Below, one piece after another: positions 34,727-43,302 of a stretch of 64,000 bases of DNA; position 1 is the stretch's first letter, and each line of letters opens with the position of its first letter. This stretch comes from an uncultured Flavobacteriaceae bacterium (GTDB lineage Bacteria > Bacteroidota > Bacteroidia > Flavobacteriales > Flavobacteriaceae): NCBI GenBank assembly GCA_947494715.1, contig CANLWG010000021.1, positions 1 through 64,000 on the forward strand, in the 5' to 3' direction. The notes under the pieces are model-generated. The model did no database searches. It was given only the letters and a program-made list of their open reading frames with translations, and was not told the DNA's origin. Position numbers and translations under genes: made by a program.

Positions 34727-35519
34727 AAGCGAAAACAATTAAGGTTACATATGCGAACGGTGCTGCAAATATGAGACTATCCAAACGGTCCAACATACCG
34801 CCGTGGCCGGGCAAAATAGCTCCACTGTCCTTTACACCTGCGGTGCGTTTCAATTTAGATTCCAATAAATCTCCTAGGCTACCAAATATAACGATGACTA
34901 TTGCCAAAATCATCCACTGCATTGGGCTGATAATTGGTTCATATTTTCCGATTACGTAAGCAGCACCTATCGCAAAGATAAAACCGCCAACCGTACCTTC
35001 CACGGTTTTTTTTGGAGAAATTGAAGGATATAGTTTTGTACGCCCTACACTGCGGCCCACTATATAGGCAAACGTATCATTGACCCAAATAAGAATAAAA
35101 ATTCCCATTATAAGTAGTTTGGCAAAATCATCGTCCTTGTAGGGAATCATGGTCAAAAAAATGCATCCACCCCCAATGTAAAAGAGTCCAACAACGAATT
35201 TTCTAAAGGCGCTAAATAAATTTTTGTTTTTCGAGAATAGGTAGGAAAGAAGTGCACAATCCACAATGACCGTAAGGAATAGCAGTACATATATCAATGA
35301 AAGGTCATGTACCAAATAAATATAGGCCCACCAAAGGGCCAAATAAGCTAGAAAAATATGGTATCCGCGAAGTTGTACAAGCCTTTTGTACTCATAGAGG
35401 CATGCCAGGCCAAACGTCATAAAAAGGAAATCAAAGGCATCGGAACTTAAAAAAACAGCGGATAATAATAATATAATGTAAACAGCTCCGGTAAGGGCAC
35501 GTCTAAAAATCTCTCTCAT
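34716..35519 (-). CDS. cdsA: Phosphatidate cytidylyltransferase
   Basis: 267 residues from the ATG at 35519 (MREIFRRALTGAVYIILLLS). A polytopic membrane protein with the CdsA signature at the end: GSLGDLLESKLKRTAGVKDS followed by LPGHGGMLDRLDSLIFAAP. It makes CDP-diacylglycerol, the precursor for phosphatidylserine that the adjacent Psd product decarboxylates. One base separates it from the lutC-like gene. Confidence 0.93.
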   Translation of the reverse strand: MREIFRRALTGAVYIILLLSAVFLSSDAFDFLFMTFGLACLYEYKRLVQLRGYHIFLAYLALWWAYIYLVHDLSLIYVLLFLTVIVDCALLSYLFSKNKNLFSAFRKFVVGLFYIGGGCIFLTMIPYKDDDFAKLLIMGIFILIWVNDTFAYIVGRSVGRTKLYPSISPKKTVEGTVGGFIFAIGAAYVIGKYEPIISPMQWMILAIVIVIFGSLGDLLESKLKRTAGVKDSGAILPGHGGMLDRLDSLIFAAPFAYVTLIVFAYVS

Positions 35520-35520
35520 A

Positions 35521-36129
35521 CTAAAGGTCTTCCAGAAGTAAAAGATACAGATTTTTGGAACTGCTTCCATAAGTTAAAAAATCATCCGAATTTTGATCAG
35601 TAGCTTGAAAGTGCTTTAGGGTGGTAATATTTGCAGGGATACTGTGGCCATATTTCTTTTTGATAGTCTTAAGGCCTTCCCCAATGGATTCCACTAATTG
35701 ACTTGTAGTAGCAAAAACAATGACATTGGCCGGAAGCTCATGAAGCTTTTTTTCATTCAACTGATTGGAACAGACCAATATAGAGCCATTTTGGGCAATT
35801 AGATGCTCGCATGTTGTGAAAAACACTTCACTGTCCTTATTGTTTGCGCTATAGGAAATTCCCTCCTTAGAGAACCTTTCTTTCAATCTGGAATCCATGG
35901 CAAAAAATGGATGTTCCTGCCAGTTGTTTTCTTGGACGATATTTTTTAAGGCCTCGGAGATTTCGGAAAAAGAATCGCAATACAGAAATTTACCTCCATT
36001 TTTCTTGAAGTGGATCGTAAATTTTTCATCAACGGGGATGTTGAGATCTGGCATATGAACTCCTCTGGTTTCCACGGTCTCTTTGGAAACCTTTTTGCCA
36101 CCTCCAAATAGTTTGTCAAATAGCCCCAT
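35521..36129 (-). CDS. LUD domain (LutC/YkgG-type) protein
   Basis: 202 residues. It begins MGLFDKLFGGGKK and contains the LUD core: FFTTCEHLIAQNGSILVCSN, then LPANVIVFATTSQLVESIGE and NITTLKHFQATDQ. LutC takes part in lactate utilisation in Bacillus, but no lutA or lutB is nearby. In flavobacteria this single-domain form is regularly placed between ftsH and cdsA, so its role is probably different and is unknown. Confidence 0.8.
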   Translation of the reverse strand: MGLFDKLFGGGKKVSKETVETRGVHMPDLNIPVDEKFTIHFKKNGGKFLYCDSFSEISEALKNIVQENNWQEHPFFAMDSRLKERFSKEGISYSANNKDSEVFFTTCEHLIAQNGSILVCSNQLNEKKLHELPANVIVFATTSQLVESIGEGLKTIKKKYGHSIPANITTLKHFQATDQNSDDFLTYGSSSKNLYLLLLEDL

Positions 36130-36186
36130 TTTATATTATAAACTTCTAAATACTATTCCATCACTAATGATGAACGTCCAAGTTTA

Positions 36187-38202
36187 CTATTTATTTTCCT
36201 TTTTTTCTTCTTCCTCTTTTTCTTCCACGGCAATCTCCTCTGCCTTTTTCTCTCCATTCAATTTTTCCTGCCCTTTTTGGTCAAACTCTTTTTCAAAGGG
36301 TCTTTTTCCAAAAATCTTTTCAAGGTCTTCCTTAAAGATAACCTCCTTCTCCAAAAGGCGCTCTGCAAGCGTAATCAGTTTATCCTTATTATTTTCGAGT
36401 ACTTCCAATGCCCTTTGGTATTGCTCTTCTATAATCTTTGAGATTTCCGTATCAATACGTTGGGCAGTTTCCTCGCTATAAGGTTTGGTGAAGCCATATT
36501 CATTTTGTCCCGAAGAATCGTAGTAGGTAAGATTTCCAATTTCTTCGTTAAGTCCATAAATAGTGACCATGGCCCGAGCCTGCTTAGTGACCTTTTCCAG
36601 ATCGCTCAAAGCCCCCGTTGAAATTCTATCGAAAATCACCCTTTCGGCCGCACGTCCTCCTAAAGTTGCACACATTTCATCCTTCATCTGTTCGGGACGA
36701 ACAATAAGGCGTTCTTCTGGCAGGTACCATGCAGCACCCAGCGACTGTCCCCTAGGGACTATGGTAACTTTTACCAATGGCGCGGCATGTTCTAGCATCC
36801 AACTTACCGTAGCGTGCCCCGCTTCATGGTAGGCAATGGTCTTTTTCTCACCTGCGGTTATAATCTTATTCTTTTTTTCCAGACCACCTACAATACGGTC
36901 CACGGCATCCAAAAAGTCTTGTTTGGTTACCGCCTTTTTCTCCTTACGGGCGGCTATAAGCGCAGCTTCGTTGCATACATTGGCAATATCGGCGCCAGAA
37001 AAACCGGGAGTCTGTCTTGCCAAAAAGTCCAAATCCAGTGTTTCCGCAGTTTTAATAGGCCTCAAGTGTACCTCGAAGATTTCTTTACGTTCCCTAATAT
37101 CAGGTAGATCAACATATATCTGTCTATCAAACCTACCGGCCCGCATTAGGGCTTTGTCCAATACATCGGCCCGGTTTGTTGCCGCGAGTACGATAACGTT
37201 GGTATTGGTACCAAAACCATCCATTTCAGTAAGCAATTGGTTCAAAGTATTTTCACGTTCGTCGTTTGAACCCGTAAAATTGTTCTTTCCCCTTGCTCTA
37301 CCAATGGCATCAATTTCATCAATAAAGATTATAGCCGGGGATTTATCCTTGGCTTGTTTAAAAAGGTCCCGTACCCTTGATGCGCCTACCCCTACAAACA
37401 TTTCAACAAAATCAGAACCGGAAAGCGAGAAAAAAGGCACTTTAGCCTCTCCCGCAACGGCCTTGGCCAATAGTGTTTTTCCTGTTCCTGGAGGGCCTAC
37501 AAGGAGAGCACCTTTTGGAATCTTACCTCCCAAAGAAGTATACTTATCCGGATTCCTTAGGAACTCAACGATTTCCTCTACTTCTTCTTTTGCTCCTTCC
37601 AACCCGGCTACATCCTTAAAGGATGTGCGTGTGTCCGTTTTTTCATCAAAAAGCTTGGCCTTGGATTTACCGATATTAAAAATTTGCCCTCCGGCACCTC
37701 CTCCGCCACCGCCTGACATTCTTCTCATTAAATAAATCCAGATACCGATAATCAAAACAAAAGGAAGAATCCCTATCAAAAAATCCCCGAGGTAGTTGGA
37801 CTCCGTATCATAGTCCACTATGGTATCCAGGTTGTTCTCTGTTTTTAGGTCCTTTATCTCGTTCTCAAAATTTTGAAGATCCCCATAATCCAAAACATAT
37901 TGGGGCGAAGCCGAAGGACTTAATGCAAAAGGCTGATCCTTAACATCTTTATGAACATCTTTTTGAAGTGCTTCGTCCGTTAAAAAGACTTTTGCCTGCC
38001 TCGTATTGGTGATGATCAGAATTTTTTCGATATCCCCATTCCTTAGATATTCCTGTAACTCCGAAGTAGTAGTTTTCTTGGTGCTTGAAAGATTTCCACT
38101 TCCAAAGAACTGGAACCCTATTAGTAAAATTGCGATCAATCCATAAATCCACCACGAACTGAACCTAGGTTTTTTAGGATTTGTATTGTTTTCTTTTGCC
38201 AT
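36187..38202 (-). CDS. ftsH: ATP-dependent zinc metalloprotease FtsH
   Basis: 671 residues. Two membrane helices (about 16-33 and 133-155) flank a periplasmic domain. The AAA module has Walker A GPPGTGKT, Walker B IIFIDEIDAIG and the second region of homology ATNRADVLDKALMRAGRFD. The protease zinc site is HEAGH. The C-terminal tail is Glu/Lys-rich. It degrades misfolded membrane proteins and regulatory substrates such as LpxC in some bacteria. It is followed by the lutC-like gene and preceded by rsfS. Confidence 0.95.
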   Translation of the reverse strand: MAKENNTNPKKPRFSSWWIYGLIAILLIGFQFFGSGNLSSTKKTTTSELQEYLRNGDIEKILIITNTRQAKVFLTDEALQKDVHKDVKDQPFALSPSASPQYVLDYGDLQNFENEIKDLKTENNLDTIVDYDTESNYLGDFLIGILPFVLIIGIWIYLMRRMSGGGGGGAGGQIFNIGKSKAKLFDEKTDTRTSFKDVAGLEGAKEEVEEIVEFLRNPDKYTSLGGKIPKGALLVGPPGTGKTLLAKAVAGEAKVPFFSLSGSDFVEMFVGVGASRVRDLFKQAKDKSPAIIFIDEIDAIGRARGKNNFTGSNDERENTLNQLLTEMDGFGTNTNVIVLAATNRADVLDKALMRAGRFDRQIYVDLPDIRERKEIFEVHLRPIKTAETLDLDFLARQTPGFSGADIANVCNEAALIAARKEKKAVTKQDFLDAVDRIVGGLEKKNKIITAGEKKTIAYHEAGHATVSWMLEHAAPLVKVTIVPRGQSLGAAWYLPEERLIVRPEQMKDEMCATLGGRAAERVIFDRISTGALSDLEKVTKQARAMVTIYGLNEEIGNLTYYDSSGQNEYGFTKPYSEETAQRIDTEISKIIEEQYQRALEVLENNKDKLITLAERLLEKEVIFKEDLEKIFGKRPFEKEFDQKGQEKLNGEKKAEEIAVEEKEEEEKKENK

Positions 38203-38239
38203 TATTTTCTTTTTTGCCTTTTCTTATGAATCGTTGGGA

Positions 38240-38626
38240 TTATTTCAAGGCTTGATTTATGCTACTTTCGATTTCGGTGAACTTGGCATCACCCCAAAGA
38301 CCTTCTATATCATAGAATTCCCGAATATGTTTTTGGAAGACATGGACTACCACATTAACGTAATCCATTAGGACCCACTCGGCATTATCCTCGCCTTCTA
38401 TGTGCCAAGGTCTGTCCTTAATTGCTTTGCTAACTGTTTTTTGGATAGATCCCGTTATAGCATTAACGTGAGTGTTGGAAGTACCACTGCAAATTATAAA
38501 GTAGTCACAAACAGTATTTTCAATTTCCCTTAGGTCAAGCAAGCTAACATCGTTCCCTTTTACTTCATCTATTCCCTGTAAAATTAATGCAATTAACTCG
38601 TCTGCGCTAGCTTTCCCTTTCTGCAT
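38240..38626 (-). CDS. rsfS: Ribosome silencing factor RsfS
   Basis: 128 residues. Iojap fold: LDLREIENTVCDYFIICSGT, SNTHVNAITGSIQKTV, then GEDNAEWVLMDYVNVVVHVF and YDIEGLWGDAKF. It binds L14 on the large subunit to block subunit joining under nutrient stress. It is the first gene of the ftsH run and divergent from birA. TAACTTTG on the minus strand at 38653-38646 matches the -7 consensus. Confidence 0.93.
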   Translation of the reverse strand: MQKGKASADELIALILQGIDEVKGNDVSLLDLREIENTVCDYFIICSGTSNTHVNAITGSIQKTVSKAIKDRPWHIEGEDNAEWVLMDYVNVVVHVFQKHIREFYDIEGLWGDAKFTEIESSINQALK

Positions 38627-38720
38627 TCAAAAATTTTAGTTTAAGCAAAGTTATTATTTTTTTGTTCTTTTACCTCTAGTTTTTAACAATTGATTAAAGA
38701 TAGGATCTAAAGGATGCCTC

Positions 38721-39452
38721 ATGCAAATAATCAAACTTGATGCCACAGACTCTACCAATGCTTACTTAAAAGGACTTATTACTTCCAACGATTCCCGGGA
38801 CTTTACTGTAGTTGTTGCCAAGAACCAGTTAAAGGGTAGGGGACAAATGGGTACACAGTGGATATCGGAAGAGGGTAAGAATCTAACTTTTAGCGTTTTA
38901 AAAGAAAATAATGACCTTTCTTCGGATAATCCTTTTTTATTGAATATTATAGTGTCACTTGCCATTTTTAATTGTTTAAACAACCTTCAGGTTCCCGATT
39001 TAAAGGTTAAATGGCCTAACGACATTCTGTCAGGTACATCCAAAATATGTGGCATTCTTATAGAGAACATCATATCGGGAAATAAGATAAGGGCTTCCAT
39101 TATCGGTATAGGGCTTAATGTCAACCAGACGGTGTTTCACACTATTTCTAACGCTTCCTCGATGAAATTGTTGCTGGGCAAAACGTTTGATTTGGATGAG
39201 CTTCTAAGGGCTCTTTTGAAGAGTTTGGAATCTACTTTTCAAGATGCCCAAAAAATGGGCAGCGAAAAATTATGGAAAGCGTATGGGGAGATTTTGTTTC
39301 GAAAGGATAAGCCATCGACCTTCCAAGATTCCAATGGAAAAAAATTCATGGGATTTATCCGTGGCGTCTCTGCCGAAGGTAAATTGATCATTGCGCTTGA
39401 GGATAATGTAAAAAAAGAATTCGGGTTTAAGGAAGTAACACTCTTATACTAG
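38721..39452 (+). CDS. birA: Biotin--[acetyl-CoA-carboxylase] ligase
   Basis: 243 residues, without the N-terminal winged helix, so a ligase only and not a repressor. The biotinyl-5'-AMP loop is LKGRGQMGTQW (GRGQMG at 39-44), with DSTNAYL upstream, VKWPNDIL, and ICGILIENIISG with IGIGLNVN. It activates biotin and attaches it to carrier protein lysines. Its last 9 bases overlap the convergent SRPBCC gene. Confidence 0.92.
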   Translation: MQIIKLDATDSTNAYLKGLITSNDSRDFTVVVAKNQLKGRGQMGTQWISEEGKNLTFSVLKENNDLSSDNPFLLNIIVSLAIFNCLNNLQVPDLKVKWPNDILSGTSKICGILIENIISGNKIRASIIGIGLNVNQTVFHTISNASSMKLLLGKTFDLDELLRALLKSLESTFQDAQKMGSEKLWKAYGEILFRKDKPSTFQDSNGKKFMGFIRGVSAEGKLIIALEDNVKKEFGFKEVTLLY

Positions 39453-39842
39453 GGTTTCTCCAAGGTTTTCCAACAAGGTGCCCATAAAATTGGTGATGGG
39501 TGTCTTGATCATCATGGCCATCATCGCATTAAACTCCCCTTGAAAACTTAGTGCAACCTGGGTCTCATTATCAGCTAAAGACAAGATATCGGCTGTGAGG
39601 GTAAAAGGTAGTTTGTCACTCGCGGCACCCAGAACAATTTTGTTATGGGGAAGTTGTTCCTTGCGCTGCAGTACAATTTCGGGCATACCTTTTAAGGCAA
39701 ACAAAAATCGATCTTCATTTATGAGTTCAAACTTGTCAATGCTATCGGGCATCAACTTCTCAAAATTTTTAAGTTCGATGAGAAAGTTGAAAACCTGCTC
39801 CTGACTTTTTGAAATATTTTTTTTTGGTGTTTCTATGTACAT
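39444..39842 (-). CDS. SRPBCC family (START-like) protein
   Basis: 132 residues. The pattern is of a START/SRPBCC fold: MYIETPKKNISKSQEQVFNF (helix-grip opening), LIELKNFEKLMPDSIDKF, then DETQVALSFQGEFNAMMAMM near the end. Such proteins bind hydrophobic ligands; no catalytic residues are evident. It lies 3 bp after pyrE, and this pairing is familiar in Flavobacteriaceae. Function is unknown. Confidence 0.8.
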   Translation of the reverse strand: MYIETPKKNISKSQEQVFNFLIELKNFEKLMPDSIDKFELINEDRFLFALKGMPEIVLQRKEQLPHNKIVLGAASDKLPFTLTADILSLADNETQVALSFQGEFNAMMAMMIKTPITNFMGTLLENLGETLV

Positions 39843-39845
39843 TTT

Positions 39846-40487
39846 TTAAGGATGCCATGTGGAAGGGCTTTTTCGCCATTCCAACAATGTGTTCAATTGC
39901 TCTTCTTTAATATATCCGGTTTCCGATGCCTCTTGGATGAGATGGTCATAATCCCCCAACGTATGCAATTCGATGTCCCTGGTCTCAAAATTTTCTTTGG
40001 CAATATCAAAACCATAATTGAAAATCGCTAGCATCCCCTTTACATTTGCACCTTCATTAGTTAATGCTTCTACAGCGTTTAAGCTACTTTTTCCCGTGCT
40101 TATCAAATCTTCGACCACTACTAAGTTCTGATTGGCTTCCAATCTACCTTCTATCTGATTCTTTCTTCCATGGGATTTCGGTTCCGGTCTAACATAGATA
40201 AAAGGGAGACCCAAATAATCCGCAACCAACATTCCAATTCCAATGGCCCCGGTGGCCACTCCCGCAACTACATCAGGTTTACCGTAAAGAGACTCTAGCT
40301 GCTTGGCCATTTCCTCCCTGATATAGTTTCTAATAATTGGGTAGGAAAGTATAATTCTATTGTCACAATAAATAGGGGATTTCCATCCGGAGGCCCATGT
40401 AAAAGGATTTTCCGGTCTCAACTTTATTGCATTAATTTGTAACAGAAGCTCTGCTGTTTTTTTGGCGGTGTTTTTGTCCAAAATCAT
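39846..40487 (-). CDS. pyrE: Orotate phosphoribosyltransferase
   Basis: 213 residues from the ATG at 40487 (MILDKNTAKKTAELLLQINA). Conserved parts: FTWASGWKSPIYCDNRIILS, the K-x-H/G region YVRPEPKSHGRKNQIEG, and the PRPP loop LVVVEDLISTGKSSLNAVEA. It converts orotate plus PRPP to OMP in pyrimidine synthesis. Only seven bases separate its start codon from the start of the divergent NUDIX gene, so its promoter must lie within that gene. Confidence 0.94.
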   Translation of the reverse strand: MILDKNTAKKTAELLLQINAIKLRPENPFTWASGWKSPIYCDNRIILSYPIIRNYIREEMAKQLESLYGKPDVVAGVATGAIGIGMLVADYLGLPFIYVRPEPKSHGRKNQIEGRLEANQNLVVVEDLISTGKSSLNAVEALTNEGANVKGMLAIFNYGFDIAKENFETRDIELHTLGDYDHLIQEASETGYIKEEQLNTLLEWRKSPSTWHP

Positions 40488-40494
40488 GGAGCAA

Positions 40495-41082
40495 ATGTAT
40501 AAAGTTTTTGTTAAAGAGGCGCCTCTTATTTTAACTAACAAACTTTCTGAAATCACCAATAGTAGATATTACCCCCTTAATGCGGAAGCTATACAGGAGG
40601 CCATTGATGCATTGGCCAAGAAAAAGTTGGAGGAAGCCTATATCTATCATCCCAATCACGAGGAAATCCTTAAGAAGTTCTGCAAACAGATTCCATTGGA
40701 AGTTGCGGCCGGAGGCGTTGTAACCAATAAAGAGGGAAAGGTGCTCTTTATCTACAGGAACGATAAGTGGGATTTGCCCAAGGGAAAGCTGGAAAAGAAT
40801 GAAGGTTTGGAGGAATGTGCCTTGCGTGAGGTAGAGGAGGAAACCGGGGTGAAGGGGTTAAAGATTGAAAACGTGTTACAGACCACCTACCATGTTTTTA
40901 AGAGGAATGGAAAATATAGATTAAAGGAAGTACATTGGTACGCTATGCGAACCAATTATGAAGGTAAACTGAAGGGCCAAAAGAACGAGGGCATAGAAAA
41001 GGTGAAATGGAAGGGCCCAAAAAAAATCCAAAAGGCATTAGAAAACTCTTATACCAATATAAAAATACTTTTTGGGGAATAG
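40495..41082 (+). CDS. NUDIX hydrolase
   Basis: 195 residues from the ATG at 40495 (an ATG at 40486 would overlap the pyrE start codon). The NUDIX box is complete at about 97-119: G-K-L-E-K-N-E-G-L-E-E-C-A-L-R-E-V-E-E-E, then T-G-V. About 65 residues of helical N-terminal extension (LSEITNSRYYPLNAEAIQEA) precede the domain, beginning with VFVKEAPLILT. The substrate, a nucleoside diphosphate derivative, is unknown. It is convergent with the M14 peptidase, 1 bp apart. Confidence 0.85.
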   Translation: MYKVFVKEAPLILTNKLSEITNSRYYPLNAEAIQEAIDALAKKKLEEAYIYHPNHEEILKKFCKQIPLEVAAGGVVTNKEGKVLFIYRNDKWDLPKGKLEKNEGLEECALREVEEETGVKGLKIENVLQTTYHVFKRNGKYRLKEVHWYAMRTNYEGKLKGQKNEGIEKVKWKGPKKIQKALENSYTNIKILFGE

Positions 41083-41083
41083 A

Positions 41084-42841
41084 TTATGGAACACCTTTAC
41101 CAGAAGCTATGCGGTAAACGGGATATTGCATATGGGCTGGCTCATAAAATTCCGAGTTTTCGTATAACCAATCCAATTGCGCATACCAGTTATTGGCAAA
41201 TTCCAAATCAATTTTTTTCTTGTTATTGAAATCATCCCTAAGCTGTTCGTCATTTTCTAGCATTTCTGCTGCAACGTCCTCAAAAATATAGGGGGAAAAG
41301 CCTTCTTTTCGCTGCAGTATGGAATCAAAGAAATTCCAATTGAAAAAGGAATCTACCGCACAGGGTTCCAAGGTTTCCAGAAGATAACGAATACCTTCTT
41401 GATCTGTAGGAATCATCAAGTCTCCCTCTGAAAATGAGAGATTTAACGTATCCTTTAAGACTTCCGTATTGTAATGAAGGTAATGCCCCTCATACGGGTA
41501 ATCCAGAGTTTCGTATTCGTTTATCTGATAGGATTCAACGGTTAAGGTGGTATCATTTTGCAAAGTCTTGTAATTTATTTTGTTCAAATCCAAAAGCTCT
41601 ATTACGGAGGTCCATCCCTTTTTTAAGATATAGGTCTCTGGAATCTTTATGGAATCAACAGGCTTATAATAGTTTTTATACTCCATTTTTTTGGTAAATG
41701 GTCTTTCCGAATCGTAAGAAAGCCTATCAAAGCCCGTTACCTCACTGAAAATAGTATCGGCCTTATATCCTTTAAAATCCCGTATTGTGGTCCTAGTTGT
41801 GTCCAATGCCCATTTTATCGGATAGTAATTCCAATTTTGATGCCTTGTGCGGGCTTTTTCGCTAAGTTGCTCAATTCGTTCGCTATCCCTGTCCGTAATT
41901 GTTAGCATCGCCCTTAAAAACTGATAAGTTCCCATTACACGTTGTGTGTAGGGTTTAAGCATGTGCGTTTCCACCATAAGGCCCAGGGTATTCCAAAGTG
42001 TGGTATATCCCGTGGAATACCTTGGATGGTCCATAAACTGGGAAAACCCTTCTTCAGGGGCCTTGTTGTATACATTTACATACGGCGTAATATCCCAATT
42101 TTCCATTTTCAAGGATTTCTCCAAAGCGGGCAGCATTTCCTGATCAAGATATACACCCAATTCTCCACCTAATTTATTATGCTGGGTAAACAAGTGGGTA
42201 AGTGTATACTGATAATCCGCACCATTGCTCACATGAGTATCTATGAAGACATTGGGCCTTACCAAATGAAAAATTTCGGTAAACGTCCTTGAATTCTTTG
42301 TATCTCCTTTTATGAAATCCCTGTTCAAGTCATAATTTAATGTGTTACCTCTAAAACCGTAGGATTTGGGCCCATTTTGATTTGCCCTGGTGCTACTGTT
42401 CCTATTTAATGCCCCGCCTACATTGTAAATCGGAATAGTTACCAATACGGTATTGGCCGGTGGATTTATCTTGCCGATAGCCAAGTCCCTATACAAGAGC
42501 ATAGTGGCATCAACACCATCGCTTTCACCGGGATGTATACCATTGTTTATGAGAAGTATGGTCTTTTGATCGGCTATTTTTTGAAAGTTGAAGGTCGCCT
42601 CAGGATTATAGGTGACGATATGTAAGGGATATCCGCTATCAGTTTGTCCTATGGTCTGGATATTGATTTCAGGAGACTGCTTGGCCAATTGAATATAAAA
42701 ATCCACAACCTGTAAATAGGTGGCCGTCTCCTCTCCATTAGAAAGCTCAAATGGAGTCGGAAATCTGGGTTCTTCATCCTCTTTTTTGGTTTCGCAGGCC
42801 ATAAGGCCCAATACCAGTAGTAATACACCAAGAAGTCTCAT
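41084..42841 (-). CDS. M14 family zinc carboxypeptidase, lipoprotein
   Basis: 585 residues from the ATG at 42841; a TTG 9 bp earlier is also in frame. A lipobox is present (LLLVLGLMACE). The M14 zinc site is NNGIHPGESDG (H-x-x-E) plus the later His in FIDTHVSNGADYQ, and LNYDLNRDF is typical. The catalytic Glu is probably in LGLMVETHMLKPY. After the catalytic domain comes a family-specific beta-rich C-terminal region. It probably trims peptides or modifies proteins at the outer membrane. Confidence 0.85.
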   Translation of the reverse strand: MRLLGVLLLVLGLMACETKKEDEEPRFPTPFELSNGEETATYLQVVDFYIQLAKQSPEINIQTIGQTDSGYPLHIVTYNPEATFNFQKIADQKTILLINNGIHPGESDGVDATMLLYRDLAIGKINPPANTVLVTIPIYNVGGALNRNSSTRANQNGPKSYGFRGNTLNYDLNRDFIKGDTKNSRTFTEIFHLVRPNVFIDTHVSNGADYQYTLTHLFTQHNKLGGELGVYLDQEMLPALEKSLKMENWDITPYVNVYNKAPEEGFSQFMDHPRYSTGYTTLWNTLGLMVETHMLKPYTQRVMGTYQFLRAMLTITDRDSERIEQLSEKARTRHQNWNYYPIKWALDTTRTTIRDFKGYKADTIFSEVTGFDRLSYDSERPFTKKMEYKNYYKPVDSIKIPETYILKKGWTSVIELLDLNKINYKTLQNDTTLTVESYQINEYETLDYPYEGHYLHYNTEVLKDTLNLSFSEGDLMIPTDQEGIRYLLETLEPCAVDSFFNWNFFDSILQRKEGFSPYIFEDVAAEMLENDEQLRDDFNNKKKIDLEFANNWYAQLDWLYENSEFYEPAHMQYPVYRIASGKGVP

Positions 42842-42897
42842 AGGGCGCAAACTGAAAGTCCATTGTCAAAATTAAGGAAAAAGTATCTTTCTTATAG

Positions 42898-43302
42898 TTA
42901 CGCCGCCTTGGTAATCTCTTTTAAGTGATCTCTTTTTAGGGGTTTGTTATTGAAGGTGATAATGTGATGTGTCTTGGATTTGTACAGACCCCAATTTTTC
43001 ATGTCAAAAGGATCTATAGATGAGGTCACGATATTTATTCGCACCTTTTTTTCCAAGGGGAGGGAAATGAACTCTTCCAAAAATTGCCATCCATCCATTA
43101 TGGGCATATTGATATCCAAAAAAATTATCTCGGGAACCTGACCTTTATTGTCAAGGGATTTTTTAATGTCGTCCAAAGCCAATTTTCCATTGCCATGGGC
43201 AGAGATATTGTCACAGATATCGATGGAATCCAACATTTTTCGTATACCGAATACGGTAATGGGGTCATCGTCCACAATGTAAATAGAGTTAATCTTTTTC
43301 AT
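42898..43302 (-). CDS. Single-domain response regulator
   Basis: 134 residues from the ATG at 43302. A lone receiver: acidic residues in IVDDDPITVFGI (D11-D13), phospho-acceptor D63 in FLDINMPIMDGW, T/S in IVTSSIDPFD, and K120 in NNKPL. There is no output domain, so it acts by protein contact or as a phosphorelay shuttle, like the Rcp1 or CheY type. It overlaps the upstream histidine kinase gene by 14 bp, so the kinase is its likely partner. Confidence 0.9.
   Translation of the reverse strand: MKKINSIYIVDDDPITVFGIRKMLDSIDICDNISAHGNGKLALDDIKKSLDNKGQVPEIIFLDINMPIMDGWQFLEEFISLPLEKKVRINIVTSSIDPFDMKNWGLYKSKTHHIITFNNKPLKRDHLKEITKAA

Noticed and set aside
36836-37735. 299-codon plus-strand frame antisense to ftsH
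   Set aside because: It lies opposite the most conserved AAA segment of FtsH; its length follows from codon bias on the sense strand, and its composition is Ser/Thr/Pro-rich without motifs.
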